Of a DNA stretch of 64,000 nt, positions 13,867-25,602 are shown one piece after another. The notes below the pieces were generated by a model. The model saw only the letters and a list, made by a program, of their open reading frames with translations, did no database searches and was not told the origin of the DNA. Each line of letters opens with the position of its first letter. Position 1 is the first letter of the stretch. Source of the stretch: Ignelater luminosus. Lineage: Eukaryota; Arthropoda; Insecta; Coleoptera; Elateridae. The translations under genes were made by a program, and so were the position numbers. The DNA is taken from positions 360,724 through 424,723 of the forward strand of contig VTPC01090689.1 of the NCBI GenBank assembly GCA_011009095.1, given 5' to 3'.

Positions 13867-14371
13867 GTGTAGCGGATAGGCGACGAATTTCCGGGCGCAG
13901 TGGAGTTGGTACCTTGAGGAGCCTGGGGCTCAAGGGTTTGGGTGGGAAAGGAATTTGGTGATCACGGCCCGGTAGCTACCCGGGCCGGTCGGATGAGGCT
14001 GAGATGAGTGGTGGTAATGGCCGGGTCTGCGCACCCCTACGCAGACGCCGGTTGGTGGTGGAGCGGCCGTTGATCCATCTACTGCATCTTGGGTTTGGTT
14101 GGATGTGTGGCGGTCGCGGTCCTCAAGCACCCAATTCCTGAAGACCGACGGTCGGGTGGGATGATGCAGCAGTGCGACCTCAAGTCTCCCCGTTGGTGGT
14201 GGAAATGGGCCAGGCCTGTGCCCCCCAAAACACAGACTCTGGAGGGTGGAATGGCGGTAGCCCCCGACTACAGCGCTGTTGGTTGAGCCCGTACTCTTCG
14301 TCGCCGATGCACTACACTCGCGCTGGAGACCGGGTCGACTGCCTCGCTTCGCACTCGCGGCCGGACTGTCA

Positions 14372-14385
14372 GAAGAAATGAATAT
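14372..14385. repeat. Right target-site duplication of the GC-rich retroposon
   Basis: Identical copy of GAAGAAATGAATAT at 13268-13281. It marks the right junction; normal AT-rich DNA resumes immediately after it. Confidence 0.85.
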
Positions 14386-16869
14386 CATCTTCAACCTCCT
14401 TTTATCTCTCTCATTAAAATGGCGCTTTTTTGAAAACAAAAATAGGACCTTCTTGGTTGACAGTGGTAAATTGTTTTCTTTAGGTTTCGTTTGCATTTAA
14501 GAAAAGGGAGGTCAGATCGATCATCTTTTGTATTTACTTTAACAGGTGTTTTACGTCTCTAGAACTATTGGTCGTACAGAGATGGGACTTCGTATTGTCA
14601 TTTGTTTATTTTTGGGAAATATCTTATATCTTGGAAAATATACATCGTATAGAGATGATACTTCCGTTACTAGAAAGTCTAGGGTATTAAACGCTTTATG
14701 TGCTACTGATTGTTGTATTTTTATAATTCCAGGTTGTGTACATTTTGGATTCGTTTTTTTTTTTCATAAAATAAGCTTGGTTCATCAGTTACTTCTTAAG
14801 ATGCGGTCAGTTTAAGTTAAACGTGTGGTACGGAATCGCACTGTGTAAAGACCGTCGGACTTTGAAGGCAAACAATATCGCATCTATTGCTTTTTACTAT
14901 TTTTTGGACATAGACTTAACAACTTAACCTCTTCTTTGTGACAGTTATTATAGAAGATTGAGGATATTTTTGCTATTTATTGATTGAAATGTATTCTTAA
15001 TCCCTAATATTTCGTTGTTTAGGCAGATAACTCCCAAGACGTTTTGTACTGTGAGACTGCAAGTTTATGATGATTTAAAAACTCCGAAATTATCAGTCGG
15101 AAGCTTCAGTAGCATTCGAAAACTGCTACTTTAAAAGATACAGAAATTTGATAAAGAGAAAAACTGAATTAGATAAACCATATAGTTTCAGTGGGTCCAA
15201 TAGGTTTTGAAATCTTCACGTGGGAAAAATCTGTAAAAGGATATTATCTTCCGAGAGGGATATAAAGCAGTGGATGACGAGTTGCACTTTAAAATTCCTG
15301 TAAGGGTTGGATTATTTCTAGATAGCCGATAGCAAATAAAACTTCCATCCATTTATTTACCTCGACTTAAATTCAAGAAGTATGTTAAATTAGCTGTAGA
15401 AGACTTCTTGATTTCACAAATAAAAATAGAATAGATCGAATTTTGGTCCACCCTGTATAGTCATTCAAATAAAACGTACATTACATAGAAACGTTAGAAT
15501 GTGACTGTTTTTTAATATTAGTTAATAATATACTGCTGTGACTTGGATAGAAACGAAATACTTTAGTGAATATTAAAGAAGGAAATTTAGGAAGTTAATT
15601 TTAAGGTTACCTTTATACTAAATTGTATACGTTTTGTTTTTAATTCTTTCAGTTCAGCATCAAAAACAAATGAAACGATCCGAAAGCATCTACAACTTAC
15701 AAAACAGTCAGTTGTTTTGGGAAAGTTATAATTATATAATAAACATCTACTACAGGTATGCAATAAATTATAAGACAAGATAAGATTTTTATGTTCCAAG
15801 AACAGCTACAAGCAAATGCTGGAAAATAACTTATTAATCGAAAGACTGAAGTTGTATAATTAGAGATAAAAGATAGTAATACCTGTTACATGTGGAGATA
15901 ACATGAGATTATTAAAGAAGGAAACAATGTTTACCTTTATGTCTGTCTGTCACTAATAAATAGGCTGACTATATAGGTTTTTGATTGCTATGATTGTTTT
16001 TATTCTAACTTTTATCTGCAACATAATTTTAATTCTACTAATCGTGCAGTTATTGTACTATTTCGGTAGTAGATGCTTAAATGAAACTTGAAAGTAAATA
16101 TTTGGTGAAGTTTTCATTTTATACGCGTGTGTGTATGTTGAGTTGAAGTGTTCACAGGTGTTGAATGTTCACTTCTCATTCGTAGTTGGATATATTGGTT
16201 TTTCGACCTTTACATATACGATATATTGTAGTACTTAATTACTAATCAGATTCACGTTTAATGTCAATAATTCTAGTTGGATCAATTTATTTTTATTTAT
16301 TTTAAATTTAATTAAATCTTTAGGTTTCTACAAACTTTTAATATTTACATCGAAAATTTGTATTAATCTTCTCATATTGCCAGTATTATCTCAAGACTAT
16401 TAATAGATAATAAAATTTCGTTCTAAAATCATTAAACGGCTAACGATGAGTGAATAAATAAATAAAAAAGAAACTGGATAAAAGACCTGATACCCGTTCA
16501 GTGTTGGTTTCAAATGTGAAGCGACTACTTCAAAATGATAATGTACTTTTAGAAGATAAAATCAATAAATAGTGCAAATAACTAGAATTCAGAGGGCAGC
16601 AACGTCGTATCCCGCCAAACATTTTGCATGCGTTATCAATTCCTAATTTAACTTGATCATAATTCATAAAGAAGGACTATATGTTAAGCAAAAACTTCTA
16701 ATAAAAAATATCCAACGTATTCCTACGGTATTTATTTTCTTAAGCGTTACCTTGTAGAATTCCACAATACTGATATACAAAATTGAATTTTGTGAGTGTT
16801 ACATGGACCAAATAGAGTGCTTGTTATAGAATTTCTCCTGCTGATTCCAAATCTGCTTTTTAAATTTTC
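14386..16869. other. AT-rich non-coding stretch
   Basis: No gene recognised. The open frame at 14546-14815 has no familiar motif. CCACCCTGTATA near 15449-15460 is a typical end of insect Tc1/mariner-like MITEs, suggesting an eroded element whose other end I could not fix. Confidence 0.4.
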
Positions 16870-18005
16870 CTAGCACGTAAGATTTTTGAGTAAAACGCGT
16901 TCGAGATTTCAAAAATTTTAATTTTTTATGGAATAATAAGGTACATAATCTCGTTGCTGGTGCACCTCTTTTAAGGTCCCATCAGTAGTCCGCAGGCATG
17001 TTTTTGTTCCATTTTCCCATTCAATCGATATCTTCGTGAAGTCTCTCACCATGTTCATCGCTCACATCACCAAGATTGTTTAGCAATCATCTAGATGTGA
17101 ATGGAGGAAATGAATCTTCAAGGAGATATTTGTTTTTAAATCTTTGTAATTTTGCAGCAAAGTTTTCAGCTTTTGTATTCTCGAGGAAGTTTGTCACCAC
17201 ACTTTCGAAGGACTGTCAAGCAGGTGCTTCTCTTTCATCTAAGGTATTGTAGAAGCTGGCATCTTTCATTAATTGTTATTCTGAAGAATTTGTTTTTTTA
17301 ATAAAGGAAACCTTCACCATCTTTGTTCATCCCCTTTACAAAGTTTTTCATCAATCCCAACTTGATGTGAAAAAGTGGCAGCAGAATCTTTTCTGAGTTA
17401 ACGAGAGGCTCACAACCGACTTTATTTCTGGCCATTGCTTTTTATATAATCTTGTCTGTTCCTACTATCTCACTTACACAAAAAACAGCAAACTTTCGTG
17501 TACCCCCGCTGTGACTCAGTACTAGAGCTACAAATTTCAAATCCGCACAAATTTGCCATTAAAATCTGTGGTACTCTGTTTTATCCAGCAGTAACTTCAT
17601 GCTTTGATAAGAATCCTTTATGTGGACAGCACGAGCAATGGGAATAGAAGGATTTTTATTACCATAATGAAGAAGAACAGCTCTGAGGATCCTTTTCGAG
17701 GAGTCTATAAAGAGTATCCACTCTTCTAGATTGTGAGTGCCTCTAGTAAAGCGTTGACATCATTACAGAATATCAAGTCATCTTGTTTTGCTACCCATTA
17801 CAAAATGTGCATATTCTAATAAATTTCATCTTTTAACCTTTAAGCTAACAGTTCTGCTTGATTTCTTAACAAATTCAGATCATGCACTAAATCATTCAAA
17901 TCGGACTGGCTTATTTTATGAGGCTCCTCGAACGTGTCAACAAAGTCTGGGTCCATTTCCCTGTTTTCTTGGCCCTTGAAGTGATCTAGTAGGTCGAAGC
18001 TTGTG
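16870..18005 (-). pseudogene. Decayed copy of a widespread arthropod repeat-borne gene (HGERFHQDI-motif family)
   Basis: On the minus strand, joining frames across several stops and frameshifts, a run of motifs follows the order of a protein family I recall from many arthropod genomes as a multicopy, probably transposon-borne gene. In order: SQSDLNDLVHDLNL (about 17880), FCNDVNALLEAL (about 17750), LFIDSSKRILRAVLLHYGNK and PSIPIARAVHIK (17640-17710), LPLFHIKLGLMKNFVKGMNK (17330-17390), SFESVVTNFLENTKAENFA (17150-17205), LGDVSDEHGERLHEDI (17030-17080) and MPADYxWDLKRGAP (about 16970). Internal stops and shifts show it is dead. The N-terminal part is cut off at 18005, where a mariner sits in a TA. 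I do not know an accepted name or biochemical function for the family. Motif order makes the homology strong; the transposon origin is inference from its abundance. Confidence 0.7.
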
Positions 18006-18007
18006 TA

Positions 18008-18035
18008 CGAGGGTGATCTGAAAAGTTTCCGACCT
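18008..18035 (+). repeat. Left terminal inverted repeat of the mariner
   Basis: Begins CGAGGGTGATCTGAAAAGTT and continues TCCGACCT. It pairs with 19272-19299 over 28 bp with two mismatches. Confidence 0.93.
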
Positions 18036-18167
18036 CAACGTGAAGATGGCAGCACTCGTAAATAAAAGCTACTGAATTTCGTTGTTCACCTGTTGACAGT
18101 TACTCACCAAAGTTTCAGCCATTTTGGGCGCGCAGTTTTTATGTAACAGTCGTTTGAGTGAGTTGAT

Positions 18168-19235
18168 ATGAGTTTTTTTGTGAAAATGGACAAAATCGAG
18201 TATCGAGCTGTCATTAAATATTTGTTTTTGAAAGGCAATACGCCTTCGCAAATAAAAGATGAGTTGGATTCTGTGTATGGGGACTCTGCACCATCATTTA
18301 CCACAGTGGAATTTTGGGCTGCTGAATTTAAACGTGGCCGTAAGAGCTTGGGAGACGATGAACGTTCGGGACGTCCAAAAACTGCAACTACCGACGAAAA
18401 CATCGCCAAAGTTCACCAAATGGTGCTAGACGACCGCCGAATTAAAGTGAGAGAGATAGTAGAGGTTATGAACATGTCTAAAGAACGTGTTTGCCACATA
18501 TTAAATCAACATTTAGGCATGAGAAAGCTGTTCGCGCGTTGGGTGCCGCGTTTGCTCACGTTAGACCAAAAACGTGTTCGAATGAATATTTCCAATGCTC
18601 TTTTGGCGCAGTTTAGGCGAAATAAATCCGAGTTTTGGCGCCGATTAATTACTGTAGATGAAACTTGGATACACCATTATACGCCCGAAACAAAAATACA
18701 GTCCAAACAAAGGACTGCAAAGGGGGAACCGGCTCCAAAAAAAGCAGAAACTGTTTTTTCGGCTGGGAAAGTGATGGCGACTGTTTTTTGGGATAGTCAT
18801 GGAGTTATTTTAATCGATTATCTTCAAAAAGGAAAAACCATTACAGGAGCATACTATGTATCATTACTTGACAAGCTGAAGGCAGAACTTGCGAAAAAAC
18901 GGCCACATTTGCAGAAAAAGAAAATCCTGTTTCACCAAGACAACGCACCGTCTCACACCTCAGCGGTTGCCACGGCGAAAATCCACGAATTACGGTTTGA
19001 ACTGCTTGACCATTCGCCTTACTCACCAGATCTAGCCCCAAGCGACTTCTTTGTGTTCCCTCATATAAAAATTGCGCTCGGAGGACAAAGATTTTCGTCA
19101 AATGAAGAGGCAATCACCTTCGTGAACAATTATTTTGCAGAGAAAAATGCCGAGTACTATTTGGACGGGTTACAGAGATGGGAGCATCGCTGGGAGAAGT
19201 GTGTAGAGTTACAAGGAGACTATGTTGAAAAATAA
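18168..19235 (+). CDS. Mariner transposase, intact, irritans-like
   Basis: This open frame of 355 codons has no internal stop and matches the 345-350 residues usual for mariner when the second ATG (residue 7, MDKIEYRAVIKYLF) is taken as start; I think that ATG is the true one. The N-terminal half is a paired-like helix-turn-helix DNA-binding region (about 10-110), followed by the linker motif WVPRLL (125-130; usually WVPHEL). The catalytic triad is complete: D164 in VDET, D258 in HQDN and D293 in PSD, with 34 residues between the last two, the D34D signature of true mariners. YSPDLAPSDFFVF (285-297) is close to the family motif. The enzyme would cut and rejoin the element's own inverted repeats at TA sites. 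Overall similarity is nearest the irritans group, from memory. Activity cannot be judged from sequence alone; the changed WVPHEL motif is a possible weakness. Confidence 0.93.
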   Translation: MSFFVKMDKIEYRAVIKYLFLKGNTPSQIKDELDSVYGDSAPSFTTVEFWAAEFKRGRKSLGDDERSGRPKTATTDENIAKVHQMVLDDRRIKVREIVEVMNMSKERVCHILNQHLGMRKLFARWVPRLLTLDQKRVRMNISNALLAQFRRNKSEFWRRLITVDETWIHHYTPETKIQSKQRTAKGEPAPKKAETVFSAGKVMATVFWDSHGVILIDYLQKGKTITGAYYVSLLDKLKAELAKKRPHLQKKKILFHQDNAPSHTSAVATAKIHELRFELLDHSPYSPDLAPSDFFVFPHIKIALGGQRFSSNEEAITFVNNYFAEKNAEYYLDGLQRWEHRWEKCVELQGDYVEK

Positions 19236-19271
19236 AAAAAATTTTCCAGAAAAAATGTCTTGTTCTTTGTT

Positions 19272-19299
19272 AGATCGGAAACTTTTCAGACCACCCTCG
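19272..19299 (-). repeat. Right terminal inverted repeat of the mariner
   Basis: Reverse complement begins CGAGGGTGGTCTGAAAAGTT and continues TCCGATCT. The TA duplication follows at 19300-19301. Confidence 0.93.
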
Positions 19300-19301
19300 T
19301 A

Positions 19302-22300
19302 GTTCACAAAATCTGGTTAGTCAAAGTGCAGTACGAGTAATAGTAGACTATAAATGTGCACTTCACAAACGATAGTAAGGAAATGAAACCTGAAGCAGTC
19401 CGGTTAGCCCCCAAAATTAGATTTATTCATACTAATTCGTTATTGGGTGGATCAAAATGCAAGATTCAAGAAGTATTGTGGATTAAAGCGGCCCCGAAAA
19501 TTAGAAATCTAAATAAATATATATAAGGGGCAGGATATGCTAATTTGGAATAAAAACCAACAATTACAAAAAAATAGTGTTCGATGGACAAATTCTGATG
19601 ACATATTCGGATTCAGTAGGCAAAATTAACCAAGAATCAGCCAAAAGTGTTCCTGTAACAAAATTTTTGTCTATCAGTGTAATTAGAAAATTCTTTGTTT
19701 TGTTTTTTTATTCTATTTTTATAGGATAGGATAGGATTTTGTATGACCAAACAGCTGGCAATAGCGTCGTGCAAACTTCCATAAAAAATACCTACATAGT
19801 CTATTTGCCTGTACTGTACTCTCAAAGTGAAATCCATAGTAGTATGTACATTTGCAGAAAATAGGTAAATCAGATGCCGGTCACATTGCAGATTATTAAC
19901 TTGCTTGTAACATTTCAAAATTTTTGATTATTCTATTCTAGTCTTTTCAGTCTTCATCGGGCCTGTTTTTGACTTAGATAGTTTAAATGAAGCTGAAATA
20001 GAAGTCTTCCGGCTTGGATAATACCAACAGATGAGAAAATTTATCTTCAATTTGCTTTTAATTCCGCGAAATTATTACGAGATAAACCAAAAGCTTTTCG
20101 GTATGTTTTATGAAAAAAAAAGAAACGTGAAAAACTACACATGTATGGGCTCAGGATCAGATCTGAGAAGGCGAAGCCATACTTTCAATTGTATAGCCTC
20201 TCAAGCCTGCATTAGACTTGTGGGATGTTTGAATTTGCCGGATGCTTCTGATTAACTATTCGATTTTTGTTGGTCAGTTTGACTTCTTGGACCGGTCGAA
20301 CTTGTCAAAACAATAAATTAATCAAAACTAAATTAAAGGAAGGCTCACAATAGTCAAAACTTAGAATTGAAACGATAATTCCTTTTGAAAAAGCTACGAA
20401 TCTCAGATTACACGTCTTGATAATGGAGAATCTAATCGGTTGCTAATACCAGAATTACTGATGAGTGATGACATTTAATTTTCTAAGAAGCTATTTTGGA
20501 TGCTTACTCATTTTTAGATTTAATGGCAATCATTTGGCCTTTAGACTGCACAAACTTACTTTGTTTTATCAGAAAGTTTCCCCAAGGCGCATTAATCCCT
20601 AAAGTACGAATGTACAAACAAGCAGTGTTTTGTATTGTATTGAAGTGTCGATGCAACTGATCAAAATGCATTTATTTGGAGAAGCCCGAAAGATATGCAT
20701 GTTTAATTACTGTGTTTGGTTTCATTTTTTAATGCTTTCTTCCACCCTACCTCCAAAAAGTGAATATAATCAAAGTGATGAAGACTACTATAAAATATAT
20801 TTCATTAAGTTATAGTGTCGTTATTTGTAAGAATATTAGTAAGCAGAGTTGTACAGAGCAACTACCTCGATGTCCTAAAACTATTTCAAACTATACAAGG
20901 CGTTCCGTAAAACCTAACCGTTTTGGTATTATTCACTATTGTTTGTTGTGAAGTTTCACTTTTATAAAAGTAAAGTTTGATCTTTTGCTCTCTAAAAATC
21001 ACAGTGAAGCGTATTATCTGTGCTAGAAAAAGGCAACAATTAAAAAGTTTTCGTTTTTCATTGTTCTGAAGTTAGTGTTTTTGGACAAAGAACACTATCA
21101 TCCCGTACCAACAAAATAATGGCAGTATGGGGTTATTAACATGTAGTTTTCACTTAACTTCTACACGGATCATCAAAACTGACCAAAATGCTATTAAGAA
21201 AATATATCTGTAAGCTTGTAGCTGTTTTGAAATATCCTGCATACAGAGTACCCTGAAAATAAATGTTAAATGCGTTACCCAAGCTTCTGAATTGATTTGA
21301 TTTGATTACTTCTTTTTTTTTCAATATCTCTGGAACAACCAACAATAATGATCTTGTAGATTTCTGATTTAAGGACCTTACCAAAAAAACACATTTTCTT
21401 AACAAAAGTTTGATACACCACTGGGAAACCCAATAATTCCTTGCTTTCGATTCAGTAAAAAATAGTTTTTTGCACTTTTTTCATAGAATGTGCCATTTTC
21501 GAGTGAAATCAGTTTTTCCAGATCTTCTAAACATAGTGCAATGTTACAATACTACAACAGCTTACTTCAAGGTATTTTTATTAAAGGCAGAGACTTGAGA
21601 GGACTATTCAAACTTGGATTTGAATTGTTAAAACTAGTTGTTTTTAGGAAAAAAAACGCTATGGGGTTGACATCGATTTTAGGGACACCTCGTATTTCTA
21701 AAAGCTACAAAAATGACAAAGAGAATAAAATAAAAAGCAATTGATAAGGATGGAAATTACTGCAACCATTTTATTTTAACAACACATGAAATCTCTGACA
21801 ATTTTTTTGTCAAATAACCGAGATACTACAATCGCCTAAGGAAATTTTGAAAAAATCAACTTTTACTTCTGACTCAAAAGCAAAAGCATGTATCTGGAAA
21901 TCAGTAGGTAGGTGTAGATAAATAATGTGAATTAGGATTTTTTTTTGTAGATATTTGATTTCCAAAGTGTCCTAGAATTACCTACAATTTGGCTTACCCT
22001 GTAAATAGATTTAGTGTAAGAACCGTACTTTCTATGTATTGATGCGTTTGAATAGTAGTTTTTATTATTTTCATCATTCTAATAAAAATTAATTTCTTGA
22101 TGATATACCATCAGAGAAACATTTCTTTCGGTACATGCATATATGTACATAAATCGTCCCCTTGACGAGTACGGTAAAATAATTTTTTGTTCTAATTATC
22201 ATTAACAAAAGATTACTTAACTATTGTTTACAAATTAAAATTTATTTAACCTTTCACTATTTCTGCTATCCTAATGCAAAGTTGTTTACACTTTTTTTAT

Positions 22301-24378
22301 GTTGTAAAATTGTAGTACGTACGTTTTTATAGCACTATCAGTACATTAGCGGAAGTGAAATCCGGTTTACTAGAGTAAAGTGTTCATTTTTAAATCGTGT
22401 GATGAATGAAAATTAATCATCATCACTCATTTCTTATTTATTAGCCCCATGTAACATTTATGTGGGTGTGTATAATTAAATTGTATACATAGATTGCGTA
22501 AGATGAGTGGTAGAAGTTGCAAGTAGTAATCAAGTTTTTGCATCGTAAATAGAAATGTTTCTTATATAACTTAAAAGTGCAGTTGGACATACTTTTATTA
22601 GATTTAATTTAGAGTATGTGATATATTTCCTTAAATCTTTTTCTGTATGATTTATTGATATCAAATGTGGTTAATTCTATAGGGTGATTCAAGTTCTAGT
22701 CTCGCTATAGTCATCGTCTTAGTTTTAGTTCAGGAATACACCTTGTATAAGAACTGTACTTGAAGTGAGTGTGTAAGATGTAAAACTGTGCGTTCCGTAT
22801 TTTATAAACAGGAAGATTAATAATATGTCCTTATAAATCAAAATGTTACTCCGATAATCTAGACGATTCTTAAGTGATTATGTCAGATATTATGGTTTTA
22901 ACAAAAATGATAACTGTAATTAGCCGTTTATAGTTTACATAATATGCTGGGACATTTCCTTTTTTGAATGGTTTTAACTCTGAACCTTTTTCTATTAAGT
23001 TACAAACCTTCTTAAAGGTCAAGGTAGATGATATAGTAAATACCTCTGTTGGTAGTTACCTATGAAAGTTTTTACGTTTTTGTTTCGAACTTCATCTAAT
23101 TGACATGATTCATTTAACAAATTTCAAGCTTCGTGGTTCTTGATGAAATTGGTTTAGGGGTGTGGCTATCTTTTTAAAGAATGATATTAAATTCTGAGAT
23201 TCCTACTGAAGAAGTAACGGAAAAAAATATTGAATGTTGCTGTGTAAATACTGATAGAGTTTAGTATTTAATAACCATAACATTAAAAAAATTTGCAATA
23301 ACTTTTTTAATCTAATAACAAATGCATTTGATTCGACTTACCTTCTAAAGTGCCAAATTTGTACAAAAAATAGAAAAAGTTAAAATTACTAGTAGTATCA
23401 AAAAGTTTCGCGAAACTAATTTGTTGTGAGCGTGGACTACAATGGATGTTTCAGTTTTATTATTATTCATGACAACTTCTGAAGGTGATACAACACCAAA
23501 ACGTTAAGTGTAGCTTTATGTTAGAAATATTTTAAGATTTTGAACTACTGCAATGGAATTTCTCCTTACGATTTTTTATGGCTGTTCTTTTTAATCACTG
23601 GCGGAGGCATACAAACTTCAATACAATACACTAAACGATGCTCGTGCGTCAGACAGTCTAGACGAGTCTAAATAAACAATGTCTGAAAATGTACCGAGAA
23701 AGTAATTAAAGATTTATGTTTGAAATGTGTATTTTTTCCTAAATGTCCGTCCTTGGTGAAAATCTGAAACTTTCGACGTTTCACTATATCATTGTTCTGT
23801 TATCCTAAAAGATATCCTTGGAACTACTGATTCTCTCGATTCTTAAAAATTCAGAATCTTATTCAGTATTTTTGAATAGAAAATATGATAGATAGTTGAT
23901 TATCATTTCAGTAAACGTCAATACAGGCTACTTGTACTGTGCTTTCTAATTTTCAAGACAAATATATTGGAGAAACAAAATTTGGCAACCTCTTTTTGTT
24001 TTTCTCTTGTAATCAAAACCTCAAAATTTGTCAATTTTGCAAAGTGTTACCATTCTTCTTCTCCCAAAACAATAAATCATACTATTGTATGTACTGGTAA
24101 TGACCATACATGAAAATTAGACAAACAAAAGAAGAGCGCCAAAATTCTATGTTACCAATGAATATAGCTTGAAAAAGCTAAGACGGTATGATACCAATCT
24201 CTAATAGTAACCGAAATATCTTATGAATACATTGAAATGACAGACTCAGAGTCCCATAAAGTAAAACAATTTTAAGATGAATGACAGATTTCGACAAAAG
24301 AGAATATGATATACAGTATAGTTAGAATACTCGAAAGTATTGAACGCATACAGCTCAAAAGAGTCTTAGAGAGACGTC
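19302..24378. other. AT-rich stretch without a recognised gene; possible MITE debris
   Basis: No coding region recognised. Around 21150-22010 several phrases resemble insect Tc1/mariner-derived repeats (GGGACACCTCGTATTTC near 21680, TACCCTGTAAATAG near 21998, CCCTGAAAAT near 21252). A short GGGTGATTC...ACCTTGTATAA segment lies at 22683-22750. I could not define clean ends for any of these. Short tandem GGATA units occur near 19723-19738. Confidence 0.35.
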
Positions 24379-25602
24379 CATCATTTATTGTCCCCGACAA
24401 ACAAATGAAAAATTGTTTGCTGTCGATTTGTTGTTTTTTGACATTAATGTATGTGAAGTTTGATTTCATTACTTCTTTCTATTTAAAAGTTCTTAATTGT
24501 ATTCTGTTGTTGTGTTCGTGCTTTTTTGAAAATTGGCAAATTTGAAATACGAGCTGTTATTAAGTACCTCTGTAAGAAGGGGTTATCATTTAAAGAAATC
24601 CATAACCACATGACAGAAGTGTTGAGTGACTCTTCCCCTTCATATCAAATAATCAAAAATTGGTTTTGAAATTTTAAATGTGAAAGAGAATTTTATCAAC
24701 ATGCACCGAGTGCTGGATCCCCGAAAACTGTCACCACTCAAGAAAATATAAATTTAGTCCACGACATGATACTAAGTGATCGCAGAATTACTGTTAGATT
24801 TATAGCAGAGACATGTGTCTTTTCAGTAGGTGCGGTTGAAAAAACTTTGCACGATGAATTGAATCTCAGAAAAGTGTCTGCACGTTGGGTACCTAAAATG
24901 CTGACGTCCAATCACAAACGCATCAGAGAGACTACCGCTGAGGATAATTAACAGAGATCCGAATCAATTTTTGAAAAAATTTGTTTTTGTAGATGAAACT
25001 TGGGTTCATCATTTTGATCCAGAGTCAAAACCCGAAAGTATGGAATGGCGGCATAAGGGTTCACCGCCTCCTCAAAAATTTCGTGTCAAGTTTTTAGCCG
25101 AAAAGATCATGGCAACAGTTTTCTGGGATTATGAGGGAGTAATTTTTATAGATTATTTACCACGTGGGCACACTGTTATGGCTGAATATTACGCAAAGCT
25201 AATTCCAAAAGTTCGCAATGCTATTAAAGAAAATGGCGTTTTGTTTCGTCAGGATAATGCCCCACCTTACAAGAGTTATGTTTCCATGGCCGCCATTCAC
25301 AATTCCGGTTTTGAAATTTTTGAACAACCTCCCTATTCTCTAGACTTGGTTCCCAGTGACTATTTCTTGTTCCCAAAACTAAAAGAACATCGTCGGGAAA
25401 CCCATTTTTCAGACGACGAAGAAGTTATGCCCGCAGTAAACGAGTGGTTTGCAGACCAAAGTAAAGAATTTTTTCTAAGGGTATTCAGGCCCTTTAGCAT
25501 CGGTATGAAAAATATATTAACCTATCTGGAGATTATGTTGAAAAATAAAATAGTTTTATACATCTGAACTGTTTGTTTCTATGTCAGGGACAATAAATGA
25601 TG
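24379..25602 (+). mobile_element. Second mariner-family element, inactivated
   Basis: A 21-bp inverted repeat, CATCATTTATTGTCCCYGACA, lies at 24379-24399 and, inverted, at 25582-25602 with one mismatch. Between them is a mariner transposase reading with one nonsense codon and a frameshift. The element spans 1,224 bp by these marks; no TA abuts the inverted repeats as I can see them, so the true termini may lie a few bases further out and be eroded. The sequence differs from the intact mariner at 18008, so it belongs to another mariner lineage. Confidence 0.8.
24541..25548 (+). pseudogene. Broken mariner transposase
   Basis: The reading begins in frame at 24541 (FEIRAVIKYLCKKG), meets a TGA at 24667-24669, continues through ARWVPKML (about 24880) to a stop at 24949-24951, and resumes in another frame by 24971 with FVFVDETWVHHF. 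So there is at least one nonsense and one frameshift mutation. All three catalytic aspartates are still visible: VDET (near 24995), RQDN (near 25255) and VPSD (near 25360), with 34 residues between the last two. No start ATG is found in place. The product cannot be made as one protein. The 198-codon open frame at 24971-25567 is simply the surviving catalytic half. Confidence 0.9.

Larger units (their letters stand above)
13282..14371 (-). mobile_element. GC-rich retroposon (SINE/LINE-type) with 14-bp target-site duplication
   Basis: About 1,090 bp of GC- and CpG-rich DNA sits abruptly in AT-rich surroundings, bounded by identical 14-bp repeats. Read on the minus strand, positions 13670-13760 carry a segment with TTTTCCGTGGTTTCCC and GGCAAATGCCGG, which I recall from widespread arthropod SINE/LINE sequences. 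Its downstream end (13301-13315) can form a perfect hairpin GCCACC-TAC-GGTGGC near the junction, as expected of elements whose reverse transcriptase recognises a 3' stem-loop. I see no poly(A) tail. Six tandem GGCGGGAA units lie in the middle. Several overlapping open frames (13235-13552, 13586-13933, 13930-14496 and others) reflect GC-rich sequence lacking stops; two run into flanking host DNA, so they are not element genes. The insertion is well supported, but the family name and whether it is a 5'-truncated LINE or a composite SINE remain open. Confidence 0.75.
18008..19299 (+). mobile_element. Full-length mariner element with intact ends and TA target duplication
   Basis: The element is 1,292 bp, the usual mariner size. 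Both 28-bp terminal inverted repeats are present and the element is flanked by TA on each side (18006-18007 and 19300-19301). The single open frame for the transposase fills most of the interior, with about 160 bp of leader. An AATAAA near 19231 overlaps the end of the coding region. It has landed inside the older pseudogene at 16870-18005, so it is the younger insertion. Its intact frame and nearly matched ends suggest recent arrival. Confidence 0.95.

Noticed and set aside
13235..14500. Overlapping open frames of 65-188 codons on both strands in the GC-rich block
   Set aside because: They overlap each other in several frames, two cross the target duplications into host DNA, and none has a recognisable domain. 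GC-rich DNA has few stops.
14546..14815. 89-codon open frame with cysteines and hydrophobic residues
   Set aside because: No known motif and no start or splice context; treated as chance.
24971..25567. 198-codon open frame as a stand-alone gene
   Set aside because: It is the catalytic half of a frameshifted mariner transposase, not an independent gene.
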